A stretch of 28,007 nt of DNA from CAIVSN01 sp043778375 (GCA_043778375.1 JAYWGH010000027.1:1-28007), one strand, 5' to 3'; shown: positions 8,470-18,660, counted from the first letter of the stretch. Notes: generated by a model not told the origin, from the sequence alone. Program-made: numbers and translations.

Positions 8470-9359
8470 TGCAAACGATCGCTCATATCCTCCTGACGCA
8501 CACCTCGCATACGACACAAGGCTATACCTACCTTGTGCCAGATGAGCTCATACCTGACCTTTGTGTCGGGATGCTTGTGGAGGTGGATTTTGCGAGTGGA
8601 GAGTACCTCGGAGTGGTGGCGGATATCGCTCTCACCGAGATCATCCCAGAGGGACTCAAGCTCATACGGCGCATTCTCACTCCTGCACTCCTTTCTCCGG
8701 GGCAGATCCATGCAATTTTGCGGTACGCGGAAAAACATATTCTTCAAGTACACCAAGTCCTTGGACTCTATCTCCCAACGCCACTTATCCGCCGTATCCT
8801 CAAGTATGGACTTGAGCCTACCGCTGAGTCCATAGCTGCGCCGAATACACCTAGTGAGAGTCTCGTGTATGCCACGAGTCCTGAGAGTTTGCGAGAGTAT
8901 GTGCTCGAGGCCCTGGAGACTCCCGGGACTGCGGTGATCGCTCCGAGTGACCCAGCAATACACTCTCTCCTCTCGGATCTAAAAACCCCGAGTGAGGGGC
9001 TCGGTATTCTTACGAGTAATATGACCGATATCAAGCGAAGTCAGTTTTGGATGGATACATTTTCCTGAAAATATCCCACTTGTATTTGAACTCGCAGACT
9101 TGCCCTCTATAATCTTTCGCGTTACTCGCGGATCATCTATCTCGAGGAATCACTCATCCCAGAAATCCTCGGACATTTTCATGCCTATGCGGTACGAGAG
9201 CTCCTTTGGGCAAGCGTCAAAAGATCGACTACGCAGCTCGAGTTTGTCTCTCTCACTCCATCCGTCGATCTCGCAGCTCGAGCTATGGCACATGAAATCC
9301 CTATTATAAACCTCCCGAATGCCTCCAGTCTCGAGACTCCTCCAAAGTCTCCTTCGTAG
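8469..9359 (+). CDS. Shortened PriA-like protein lacking the Walker A motif
   Basis: 296-residue protein resembling the N-terminal half of the replication-restart helicase PriA. Residues 1-75 look like the 3'-DNA-binding domain (YLVPDELIPDLCVGMLVEV, then LGVVADI), and 85-120 like the winged-helix region. Further on, IGTRRALYNLSRYSRIIYLEES (from about 206) corresponds to PriA helicase lobe 1, whose usual form is VGTRSALF...IIVDEEH, and LEFVSLTPSVDLAARA to the GSATPSLE motif. No Walker A (GVTGSGKT) is present, the DEEH box is reduced to LEES, and lobe 2 with its zinc-binding cysteines is missing. UGA codons at 9066 and 9087 encode Gly, the second in the GTR motif. It overlaps its neighbours on both sides. 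It is probably catalytically inactive as a helicase; DNA binding may be retained. Confidence 0.72.
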
Positions 9360-11664
9360 TATCAGTTATAAACTCTCTCGCATCGGGCGAATAGAGTTTT
9401 TGAAATGGGCGTTTATTGCGGCTGGAGTGTTCATCATCTGGACGACCCTGAGGCTCACGGTCCTTGAGCATGATTACTACCGTACTCTCGCGGATAAACA
9501 GCAGACTATCACGGTCAAGAATCCTGTTTCACGAGGGACGATCTACTCTACAAACTCGCCAGCTTGAGTATTCGCCACCTCTACGGATCTCCCGGATCTC
9601 GCAGTGGATCCTTGTGTAAAGACCTCACCAGTGGACACTTGTGTAGTGGGTTCAAGAGACCTCCTCGTTACCACGCTCACAGACATAGTAACCTACGATT
9701 TTTGTTTGCGAGAGCGTACTCCCAGTGAGCGCTGTATTGAGGGTATGCTCTCGTATGTGCGGTCGCCGCGAGATGAGAATACAAAGTATACTCTCGAAAT
9801 ACTTCGGGGCCTGATAAAGGCAAACATCACCAATCGTATCACTAAGCCATACCTGGACTTTGTACTCGTCAAGGAAAACCTCACCTCTGATGAAATACGT
9901 GAAATAGAGGCTTTTAACTATGAGGGGGTGATGCTCGTAGGTGGTAATCTCTATGTAAATCCCATCAACCTCAAAGATCCAGCTTTTGTGTCGGCAAAGT
10001 TACAAACCCTCCTTGCAATCTCGTCTGAGCAGGCTGATTTTTTGGTAAAAAAGCGACCTCTACGATATGTAAAAATCTTGCGTCGTATGAATCTCGCGAC
10101 CAAGGACTTTGTTGATATTAAGCTCCAAGAAGAAAAGCTCGCCCTCCAAAAAGGACTCATTACTCCCGAGGTGAGTATGGGGGGATTTTTGATACTCGAG
10201 CCAAATCCTACGAGATTTTTCCCTGAAAAGTCTACAGCCGGACAACTCACGGGATTTGTAGACAGTGAGAATATTGGGAGATACGGAGTTGAGGCGTATT
10301 TTAACGACTATCTCCAGGGGCAGTGAGGGGAGAGACAGACTCGCAAGGATGCATCGGGACGAACGATCGGAGGATATGATCTCTCTGAAAAAAAGATGGT
10401 GGGTGGAGCGGATATCAAGCTCACTATAGACCGCAATGTACAAAAAGAAGTGAGCTCTCTCCTTGAGCAGGGAGTCAAGGAGTTTCGCGCAAACAAAGGA
10501 TCAGTCGTTATCCTCGACCCAAAGACCGGAGCGGTAATAGCGCTCGTCAACTATCCAAACTATGACCCAAATGATTTTGGGTCTGTATATGATCTCGAAA
10601 AGGTGAGCTATGCCCGCTACCCAAATCCTGTTTTTGATCTCCTTGGGATGCCGGTTTTTGTCGAGAATAGTGAAGTGGGAGTAGAGTATAGCTACCTTGG
10701 GCGCAAGATAAAACTCCGACCTGCTACGGACAATGAGCTCGGGAGTGTAGCGGTGGTAAAATATAAGTTTAAAAATAATTTTGGTCCCGGTGTGTATCAA
10801 AACGACGCCATATCAGGACTCTACGAGCCAGGATCAGTGTTTAAGGCAGTCACGACCGCTATTGGACTCGATACTGGGGATATTCGGCCGACAGATACCT
10901 ACTTTGATAAGGGGTTTGTTGAGATCGACAAGTACAAAATCTCGAATGTCTCAAAAGAGTGTCTCGGTCGCAATACCTATGCTCATGCACTCGACTGGTC
11001 GTGTAATGTGGGGATGATCGATATCGCGCAAAAGATCGGTAAATCCCTCTTTTATAAGTATGTAACGGACTTTGGATACGGAGCCAAGACCAACATTACC
11101 CTCGATGGTGAGACATTTGGGAGACTCCCGAGCTATGAGCAGTGGTCACGAACTGACCTCTTTACGGCTTCGTTTTGACAAGGTTTGATCACGGCAACCC
11201 CTCTTCAGATGGCAGCTGCCTATGTGGCGATCGCAAACGGCGGGATATATTATGAGCCATATATCGTTGAGTCTATTGCGTTTGGGGATGGGACAGTGAT
11301 TAACAATACTCCAAATCCACTGCGCCGAGTGATCAAAGAAGAAACCTCCAAAAAAATAACTGCCATGCTCACTGAGGGGGCAAAAATAGGGTTTGCCCGC
11401 AAGGGGTCAGTCGAGGGGTATGATACTGCCGGGAAGACTGGGACTTCGCAGATAGCGACTCGAGGGCGGTATGAGCAAGGGGGTCCAGGACATACGATCA
11501 CCTCGTATGGAGGATTTGCTCCAGCGTCCAATCCGAGGTTTGTCATGATCGTAAAGATCGACCGCCCGAGATCGGCAGAGTTCTCGGAGACGACGTCTTC
11601 AGCGCTCTTTTCTCGCATATCCAAGTACCTCCTCAACTACTACGCTATTCCTAAAAATTCATAA
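9319..11664 (+). CDS. Class B penicillin-binding protein (FtsI/PbpA type transpeptidase)
   Basis: 781-residue membrane-bound D,D-transpeptidase that cross-links peptidoglycan in the periplasm. One N-terminal helix (about 26-48, FLKWAFIAAGVFIIW) anchors it. The dimerisation/linker domain contains SRGTIYSTN. The transpeptidase domain has all three active-site motifs: SVFK with catalytic Ser506 and Lys509, SCN at 561-563, and KTG at 706-708. The family motif SFGQG precedes ITATPLQMAAAY. UGA codons at 9565, 10324 and 11176 encode Gly; the last is the first Gly of FGQG, where a stop would remove the KTG box. It is longer than usual because of an insertion between about 395 and 495. The ATG at 9319 lies inside the end of the priA-like gene (41-nt overlap). 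FtsI versus elongation PBP2 is not settled. Confidence 0.93.
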
Positions 11665-12527
11665 TGATCCCGAGCTGGTTTTTGCTCGCACTGATGTGTT
11701 GTACAGTAACAGGTATACAGTCGATACTCCTCCTCAATGCTGCAAAGACGGGGATGAGCGCAAAAGATCTCTCTAATACTATGGTGTGGTCTCAGCTCCC
11801 ACCACTCCTGATGCTCTGGATACTGGGGTATGCGCATGTTGATCTCTCTACAGCCTGGATTCCGGCTCTTCTTGTGGCGATTGCCTTTTATATCAGTCTT
11901 CTCACCCGTCAAAAGTGACTGGAGGTGATGGATGGATGAACCTACTTTCTCTACTACCGTGTTTTGAGCTCGATCGCACTTTTTACTCTCTGAGTACTGT
12001 ATTTTCATGAGCAGATAACTGTGACAAATGGGGTGGGGATTATCCTCGGATTTGCAGCTCTCTACTTTCTCACTGATCGTAAAAGTACTTCGCAAAAGAT
12101 CATATTTTGACTCGCGATGATAGGGATAGGAGTGCTCTGTATTTTGGTGCTCAATGGATTTCAAAAGTATATCGCACTCGCAGGTATTGAGCCTATTGGG
12201 TATACCCTCCTCACCTCAGTGTTCGCGTCTTGTATCGCCTGTAAAGACCTCAGTCTCAAGGCATTCAAGAAGCCTATTGCTTCGATGTTGCGGTACAAAA
12301 AAGTGCTCATAGTAGGGGGGCTCAGCAGTCTGCTTGGGCTCGCCTCGTATGTTGGTGGGATATACGCCTACAAGGCAGGAGGTGATCTCGTTATAGTTTA
12401 CAAGATCGTATCCTTTTCGCTCATATTCCCGATGATATACTCCGTTCTGTTTTTAGGTGAGAAATTTACCCGCGCCAAGATGATAGCACTCGGACTCACT
12501 GTGGTGAGTATGTATTTTTTGATGTAG
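11664..12527 (+). CDS. EamA/DMT-family transporter-like membrane protein
   Basis: 287-residue polytopic membrane protein with about ten hydrophobic helices in two similar halves, the architecture of the drug/metabolite transporter superfamily. The second half has the typical EamA run: KKVLIVGGLSSLLGLASYV, IYAYKAGGDLVIVYKI, SFSLIFPMIYSVLFLGEKF, and a last helix MIALGLTVVSMYFLM. The FLGEKF element with its Glu before the last helix is common in this family. Four UGA codons (11916, 11937, 11991, 12108) encode Gly and join the fragments. The ATG overlaps the PBP stop (TAATG), so it is coupled to peptidoglycan synthesis genes. The substrate is unknown; export of a precursor, metabolite or lipid-linked compound is conceivable but unsupported. 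Confidence 0.82.
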
Positions 12528-12770
12528 GGGGGAGGGATGATTACTTGCAAAAGGTGTGGTATTACTTGCATTTTTTGGTAAAGCAATGAGCCAGAATACT
12601 GGGTTTATTTGACCGTAGAGAGGAGAGTGATTACTCGCATTTTTAGCTGGATTAGATTCACAATTTTATTGTTGATGGTTGATGTACATACTTAAAATTA
12701 TGTTTTCAACTTGGAGATGTATCTCTCAACGAGATAAATACCTCAGTAGGAAGAATACTAAAATATGGAC
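12528..12770 (+). other. Gene-free stretch with eroded coding-like repeats
   Basis: No convincing gene. Three related strings occur: TGATTACTTGCA (12538-12549), ATTACTTGCATTTTTT (12571-12586) and TGATTACTCGCATTTTT (12628-12644). In the local frames they read as GLLA, VLLAFFGK and GLLAFLAG, and one frame continues as DSQFYCGW. This faintly recalls a TM2-domain membrane protein, but TAG codons interrupt it and no start is evident. It may be a decayed small membrane-protein gene at the left border of the restriction island. Confidence 0.3.
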
Positions 12771-12798
12771 TTGACTTTTAAAAGCATATAAATATACT
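12771..12798 (+). promoter_or_regulatory. Strong promoter of the restriction-modification island
   Basis: TTGACT (12771-12776), 16-nt spacer, TATACT (12793-12798): the best sigma70-type match in the window. The start would be near 12805, leaving an AT-rich leader of about 33 nt before the half-size hsdS gene. No Shine-Dalgarno is present in that leader. It probably drives the hsdS-hsdM transcript and perhaps the whole island. Confidence 0.6.
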
Positions 12799-12837
12799 GA
12801 TCAGTAATATTATTACTTAATAATTTATTGAATATAA

Positions 12838-13389
12838 ATGAGAATATGAAATATCGCGTCTATACAATCTGGCTACTTCCTTCGCACAGAAGCCAAGGGG
12901 AGTGCCGTATATTTACAGGCTAAACATTTTGATGATAACGGAGATCTGAAAGAAGGTGTACTCGTGGCTGATCTAGAACATGACGTAAAAGACAGACACC
13001 TACTCAAATGAGATGATATCCTTTTTGTTGCTAAGGGAACACGAAGTTTTGCAACGGTATATAAAGAAATTCTTGGTCCTTGTGTGGCTTCATCTACATT
13101 TTTTGTTATCCGTCTACATTCTAAAATTTTAGTACCGGAATATCTGGCGCTGATACTAAATCAGTCGCAAAATCGTGCATATCTCAGATGACACTTTTCG
13201 TGATCAACCGTCCCATCAATCCCAAAATCAGTGCTAGAAGAGTTTGAAATGCCAATCCCCCCCAAGGAAACTCAAATTAAGCTCGTAAGACTTCATGAAC
13301 TCTACAAACAAACATTCAGAATACAGACTAACATTCAAGAAAAAAAACTTCTACTTATAGGCACACTCATTCTCAAAGCATCTCACTAA
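12838..13389 (+). CDS. Half-size HsdS specificity subunit (single target-recognition domain)
   Basis: 183-residue protein with one target-recognition domain plus one C-terminal helix, about half of a normal HsdS. Marks of the family: N-terminal IGNIASIQSGYFLR, middle LLKGDDILFVAKGTRSFATVY, and the end of the TRD FSGSTVPSIPKSVLEEFEMPIPPKETQ followed by the conserved-region helix (LHELYKQTFRIQTNIQEKK). HsdS reads the DNA target of the type I enzyme; half-subunits in other systems can dimerise to give a palindromic site. UGA codons at 12847, 13009, 13189 and 13201 encode Gly. The ATG at 12838 lies 33 nt after the predicted start of transcription. hsdM starts 13 nt downstream of its stop. A second, full HsdS is encoded at 17398-18606. 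Confidence 0.85.
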
Positions 13390-13402
13390 TAACTACTCAA
13401 TT

Positions 13403-14935
13403 ATGAACGATAAAATCACTTCCGAAAAAGTACGCCAAACTATCTGGAAAGCCTGCGATACTTTCCGTGGAGTAATTGATCCGAGCACATACAAAGATTA
13501 TGTCCTCACCATGCTTTTCTTGAAATATGTGAGCGATATATACAAAGACAAATACAGTCAATATCTTGAAAAGTATAGCGGAGATGTGGAGCGATCTGCG
13601 TACGCCATGAAGCATGAGCGTTTTGTGATACCGGAACATGCCTCTTTTGATTATCTTTTTGATCATCGTAATGAGTCAAATATCGGGGAGCTTATCAATA
13701 TTGCCCTTCGTGATCTAGAGGACGCAAATCGGGGGAAGCTCTCAAGTGAGGACGGTTCTGGAATTTTTCGAAGCATAGATTTCAATAGTAACAGTCTCGG
13801 AGAGCCGAAAGATAAAAATGCTCGTCTCAAAAATCTGCTAACTGATTTTTCTGATGTGAATCTTGACTTCGCTCATTCTCATGAGGAAGGTGCTGATATA
13901 ATTGGTGATGCGTATGAGTATCTTATAGCCAATTTTGCAAGCGATGCGGGAAAAAAAGCTTGAGAATTTTTTACACCTTCTGAAGTCTCTACACTTATTG
14001 CTAAACTCACAAAAAGTGAGCCAGGTGCTCGTATCTGTGATCCAACTTGTGGGTCAGGATCTCTGCTCATCAAAGCAGGGAAAGAGGTTGGGTCAAATAA
14101 CTTTTCTCTCTACGGACAAGAAGCAAATGGGAGTACTTGGGCGCTCGCTGTCATGAATATGTTTTTGCATGGATTTGATAATGCCTCTATACGCTGGGGG
14201 GATACACTCGGTAACCCAAAACTTAAAGAAGGTGATGAACTCATGAAATTTGATACCGTTGTAGCAAATCCGCCATTTTCATTGGATAAATGGGGTGCTG
14301 ATAATGCTGCCTGAGACAAATACAACCGTTTCTGGCGGGGTGTGCCACCAAAAAGTAAGGGTGACTGGGCCTTTATAAGTCATATGATCGAAACAACCTA
14401 CGAAGGTCGTGGAAAAGTCTGAGTAGTTGTCCCACACTGAGTACTTTTTCGATGAGCAAGTGAATGAAAGATTCGACAGAAGACTATCGAAGAAAATCTA
14501 CTCGAAGCAGTCATCGGACTCCCTTCCAATCTCTTTTTTGGAACTGGTATTCCAGCTGCGATCCTCATCTTTAATCGAGGGAAGGGCAGTAATAGAAATA
14601 TACTCTTCATCGATGCAAGCCAGAGATATGAGGCAGGGAAAAACCAAAATAAGCTCCGTAAAGAGGATATCGAGGCAATCGTTGGGACATATGAAAAATT
14701 TCATATTGGTAGTCTCGGGGCTGGACTCATAGAAGAAAAGTTCTCTTACGTTGCCACTCCAGAGGAGATTGCTGAGAATGATTTTAATCTCAATATTCCA
14801 CGATATGTGGACACCTTTGAAGAGGAAGTAGAGGTAGATATCGTCGCTGTGCAGGCGGATATCGAGAAGCTCAATGCGGAACTAGCAGTTGTGGAGAAGG
14901 AAATGGAGAAGTATATGAAGGAGCTGGGGTTTTAA
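13403..14935 (+). CDS. hsdM: Type I restriction-modification methyltransferase subunit HsdM
   Basis: 510-residue N6-adenine DNA methyltransferase. An N-terminal helical domain (KVRQTIWKACDTFRGVIDPSTYKDYVLTMLFLKYVSD) precedes EFFTP. SAM-binding motif I is DPTCGSGSLL (from 213), and catalytic motif IV is NPPF (289-292). Then VGVVVPHGVLFRG and VIGLPSNLFFGTGIPA follow, both typical of HsdM. Six UGA codons (13961, 14312, 14420, 14438, 14453, 14465) encode Gly, several of them in the VPHGVLFRG segment. It forms the M2S methylase with an HsdS and the R2M2S nuclease with HsdR. Length is normal. The C-terminal helix ending VVEKEMEKYMKELGF is duplicated at 15820-15891, after the next gene. Confidence 0.95.
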
Positions 14936-14953
14936 TTTTTCATTATTGGCAAT

Positions 14954-15817
14954 ATGGCAAAAGAAATCCACAAATCCACATGAATAGCCCTCTTCGAAGG
15001 GCAAGAGATTCGTAAAATCCATTATAACGGAGAATGGTGGTTTTCTATCTTAGATGTGGTTATGCTCCTTACGGAGAGTTCTGATTCCGAAAGAACAAAA
15101 GATTACATCAAGAAGATGCGAAGTCGCGATGAATACCTGAGTGCCAACTGGGGGACAATTTGTCCCCTACTTGACATGGTTGGGCTCGACGGAAAAAAAC
15201 GAAAAATTTCCGCCTCAAATACAGAATGAACTCTCCGAATCATCCAGTCGATTCCATCCAAGCGTGCAGAGCCATTTAAACAATGGATGGCAACGGTCGG
15301 ATATGAGCGAATCCAAGAGATCGAGAACCCTGAGCTCGCCATGAATCGGATGATCGAGACGTATGAAAAGAAAGGGTATCCAAAAGAGTGGATCGATATT
15401 CGGACCCGAGGAATCCCCGTGCGAAAATGACTTACCAATGAATGGGATACACGATGAGGAGAAAAAGCCTATGGGATACTCACGAACGAAGTATACAAGG
15501 CGTACGCTGGAATGGACAACGAAGCATGGAAAGATTTCAAGGGTATGACAAAAAGCGCCAATCTCCGAGATGGCATGACTCCGACCGAACTTATTTTGAC
15601 TATGCTTGCAGAACAAGCTGCTACAGATATCACCAAGGCTCGAAACGCCGAGGGGCTTCCGGAACTTAAAAAGGCAAGTCAGGATGGTGGAGGTGTAGCG
15701 TATAAAGCACGGAAAGAGCTCGCAGAGCAAACTGGATCGGATCCTGTGTCTGGGAAAAACTTTTTGGAAGAAGTAAAAGAGAGGAAGAAGGCTTTGAAAG
15801 CGCCTGAAGATTCGTAG
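14954..15817 (+). CDS. Bro-N-type phage antirepressor-like protein
   Basis: 287-residue cytosolic protein. The N-terminal part (about 10-110) resembles the Bro-N DNA-binding domain of baculovirus BRO and phage antirepressor proteins: IRKIHYNGEWWFSILDVV, then DGKKRKISASNTEG. The C-terminal part (about 125-287) is helical and charged, with MDNEAWKDFKGMTKSANLRD and an alanine-rich segment; its role is unknown. Proteins with this layout are often found beside type I RM genes and in prophages. UGA codons encode Gly at 14981, 15227 and two further sites. It begins 18 nt after hsdM and is followed directly by a copy of the hsdM end, so it appears to be an insertion within the hsdM-dinD interval. Antirepressor or regulatory activity is inferred only from the family. 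Confidence 0.75.
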
Positions 15818-15819
15818 TT

Positions 15820-15891
15820 GATCAACTCAATGCTGAACTTACTGTTGTGGAGAAGGAAATGGAGAAATATATGAAGGAACTAGGGTTCTAA
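15820..15891 (+). pseudogene. Duplicated 3' end of hsdM (remnant)
   Basis: In one frame these 72 nt read DQLNAELTVVEKEMEKYMKELGF and a stop, nearly the same as the hsdM C-terminus (...EKLNAELAVVEKEMEKYMKELGF, 14867-14935). By eye about 59 of 69 nucleotides match, and most differences are synonymous. It has no start codon and is not in the frame of the Bro-N gene, which stops just upstream. It marks one side of the Bro-N insertion. Confidence 0.85.
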
Positions 15892-15923
15892 AATAGGGGC
15901 AAAATATCTTTTATCGTAATAAA

Positions 15924-16802
15924 ATGGAACAAAATATTTTTGAAAACCTCAAGCGTATAAATCAGTTTTGACAGGAATACTGGTCTGTGAGAGAGTTTTA
16001 TAAAACTCTTGAATATACGGAATATGGAAAATTTCTTCCTGCGGTAAATAGGGCGAAAAAATCTTGTACAAGCTCTTGAGAGTCGATAAAAGAGCACTTC
16101 GCTCATGGGAGCGAACCCCAAAAATCACGCAATCAATATGGGGAAACGGATTGACAGATTCTTGAGGATATTCATCTCTCTCGATTTGCTTGTTATCTCA
16201 TAGTGCAAAATGCAGACTCTCGAAAAGAAAGCGTCGCACTCGGGCAAAAGTATTTTGCTCTACAAACGAGAAAACAGGAGTTAAATGATCTTGCGATCGA
16301 GGACAGCAAATGAAAAGACCTCAGAGATGAGATGACAAAGCATAATATTACTCTCGCAAAAACTGCAGATAAGGCGGGAGTAAGGGTATATGGAGTGTTT
16401 ACGAACTACTGATATATGTGACTCTATAATGGTCTCGATGCAAAGTGAATACATGCAAAGAAGTGACTTAAAACATCTCAAAAGATCCTTGATCATATGG
16501 GGAGTGAAGAGCTCGCAGCAAATCTCTTTCGTACTACTCAGGCTGAAGCTAAGTTAAATCGAGAGGGTATAAATGGGGCCAATAAGGCAAATGATGCACA
16601 CTTTGAAGTAGGTAGGGAGGTACGAGAAACTATCAAGAAGCTCTGAGGAACTATGCCGGAAGAACTAGCTGTGAGTGAGAGTATTACTAAGGTAGAAAAG
16701 CGATTAGAAAGTTGAAATCAATCAAAAATAACTGAACAGTCTAGATCGGACAAACTTATAGAAAAAAAGGATGTAAAAGATTGTAAGTTTAAAAATAAAT
16801 AA
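15924..16802 (+). CDS. dinD: DNA-damage-inducible protein D (DinD) homologue
   Basis: 292-residue homologue of E. coli DinD, full length for the family. Matching segments are QEYWSVREFYKTLEYTEYGKFLPAV (about 17-41), EDIHLSRFACYLIVQNADSRKE, ALGQKYFALQTRKQEL, GYMGLYNGLDAKGIHAKKGL, TSQKILDHMGSEELAANLFRTTQ and THFEVG-like AHFEVGREVRETIKKLGGTMPE. Ten UGA codons encode Gly, many at conserved family positions such as GYMGLYNGL...KGIH..KGL. In E. coli dinD is an SOS gene and its product has been reported to affect RecA filaments. dinD genes are also common passengers in type I RM loci, as here. The gene starts 32 nt after the hsdM remnant and ends 2 nt before the next ATG. No LexA-type box was recognised upstream. 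Confidence 0.93.
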
Positions 16803-16804
16803 GT

Positions 16805-17395
16805 ATGACACGAAATAAATATATTCAAACAGATCGCATAATTGCGATAGCATCTGTAATGCTGTCTTTATGTTTTGGGATTGTAAGTTGCACATTCTCG
16901 AGCAAAGCCAATAGTACATCCGAAGAAGCCATAAAAATGTCCAAGCAAACAAATGATATCGCAAGCATGGCACTTGCAGAATCCAAGAAAACAAATGAGA
17001 TATGACAGGAATCGAATAAAATAGCCCAAACAAGTATCAGTATCTCCTATATAGAAAAAATATTTGAACAAATATATGATAAAGATGGGAACGAGAATAT
17101 TATGAAACTTTTGAAAAAAAGAGACAGTTACACTGAAGATGCACTACGCCTTTGACGAATAATAGATACATTTGAGTGAGCTGGCTGACAGTATTGCTCA
17201 GGAAAGATTAGTGAAAGTGATATACGACTCTATTTAGGAAAGTCTCTTGAGAATGTATGTAGAAATCAGCAAATTATTAAAGGATACGGTGGAACAAAAA
17301 ATGGGTTGTCTATCCTTTGTGATAAATTTACAACTCAGTCAGGGTTTGCGAAATTTTTAAATAAACAGAATCTTCATAAATGTAATTTTCAATAG
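16805..17395 (+). CDS. Membrane-anchored unknown protein in the RM island
   Basis: 196-residue protein that I do not recognise. One hydrophobic helix (IIAIASVMLSLCFGIVSC, about 12-29) is followed by a polar helical segment with repeated SKxTNxI/A units (MSKQTNDIASMALAESKKTNEI), probably coiled coil, then a mixed C-terminal domain (about 85-196) with cysteines at several positions. The Cys at the end of the helix could suggest a lipobox, but the context is not convincing. Four UGA codons encode Gly. It follows dinD by 2 nt (TAAGTATG) and precedes full-length hsdS by 2 nt, so it is an integral gene of the island, not an intergenic frame. Its layout, a helix plus coiled coil plus small domain, recalls membrane effectors or sensors of defence loci, but that is a guess. 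Confidence 0.7.
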
Positions 17396-17397
17396 CT

Positions 17398-18606
17398 ATG
17401 TCAATAATTCAACAAATCCCCTCCTGATATAAAGACTCACCACTTTGACCAATTCCGAATGATTGGAAAATTAAAGAGCTTAAAAATATATGCTATATAC
17501 TCGATAATAAAAGGAAACCTTTAAATGAGTGAGAAAGACAAAAGATGCAATGACCATATCCATACTATGGGGCAAACTGAAAAGTAGATTCCATAAATAG
17601 TTATCTTCTGGATGAGAGTTTAATACTGATTGCAGAAGATGGTGGTAATTTCTGAGATTATAAAAACCGCCCTATCGCTTATAAAATTACTTGAAAATCA
17701 TGGGTCAATAATCATGCACATATACTAAAACCTAAAGTAGACTATAACTTCTTATTTGTGTTTTATAGTCTAGAACATAAAGATATTCTTTTGTATCTAA
17801 ATGGATGAGCTCGTGCTAAGTTAAATAAGAGTGATTTGGAAAAATTACCACTAGCTCTGCCAGACTTATACGAGCAAACTGTTATCGCCAATCTTCTCTC
17901 TACTTGGGATGATGCTATTTCAAAAGTTTCAGCATTGATAGTGCAAAACGAACTCAGAAAAAGATGGCTTACAATAGAATTATTATCTAAAAAGCGAAGA
18001 TTATCGTGATTTACTGAGAAATGGGAAAGTTTGCCACTTAGTAAATGTCTATACTATACACCGAGAGAGGTTTCTAAGCCTGAAGGCAACTTTTTAGCAC
18101 TTGGAATACGAAGTCATGGGAAGTGAATATTTTATAAGCAGGATTTTGACCCAGAAGATATTGCGATGGATGTACTATATGAGGTTAAAAAAGATGATCT
18201 TATTGTAAATATAACTTTTGCATGGGAACAAGCTATAGCTATCGTGCGAGAGCAAGATGAGTGAGGCTTAGTCTCACACAGATTTCCTACGTATACATTT
18301 AATCGAGAATATGCCATACCTGAATATTTCAAGTATTTGATCGTTCAAAAGAAATTTAAATATATGCTCGATCTCATATCGCCTGGATGAGCTGGTAGGA
18401 ATAGAGTTTTGAGTAAAAAAGATTTCTTGAAACTGGAAGTAACTATTCCCTTAGTTGAAGAACAAAAGGAAATAGCTTCTATTTTATTTACGGATGACCA
18501 AGAAATCCAACTCCTTAAATCCAAACTCTCCAAACTCAAAGAACAAAAAAAGGGCCTGATGCAACAGCTTTTGACTGGAAAAAAACGACTAAAAATTACT
18601 ATTTAA
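17398..18606 (+). CDS. hsdS: Type I restriction-modification specificity subunit HsdS (two TRDs)
   Basis: 402-residue HsdS, normal length, with two target-recognition domains separated and ended by conserved helices. TRD1 spans about 1-160 (opening DSPLGPIPNDWKIKEL, middle ESLILIAEDGGNFGDY, end LNKSDLEKLPLALPDLYEQ). The first helical spacer is at about 162-200 (ANLLSTWDDAISKVSALIV). TRD2 spans about 205-365 (end VLSKKDFLKLEVTIPLVEEQ), then the final helix with KLKEQKKGLMQQLLTGKKR, a classic HsdS ending. Twelve UGA codons encode Gly, one of the highest densities in the window, including the NGGARAKLNK and PGGAGRNRVLS loops that precede the spacer helices. It starts 2 nt after the membrane protein gene and is followed by hsdR after 54 nt. 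Confidence 0.94.
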
Positions 18607-18660
18607 TCAATGATAGTATGGAAACAAGAAATTATGAAAAAATAATCATCAATAATAACT

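Noticed and set aside
12538..12644. Possible CRISPR-like short repeats (ATTACTTGCA strings)
   Set aside because: Only three imperfect copies with uneven spacing (31 and about 57 nt), and they fit better with eroded coding sequence.
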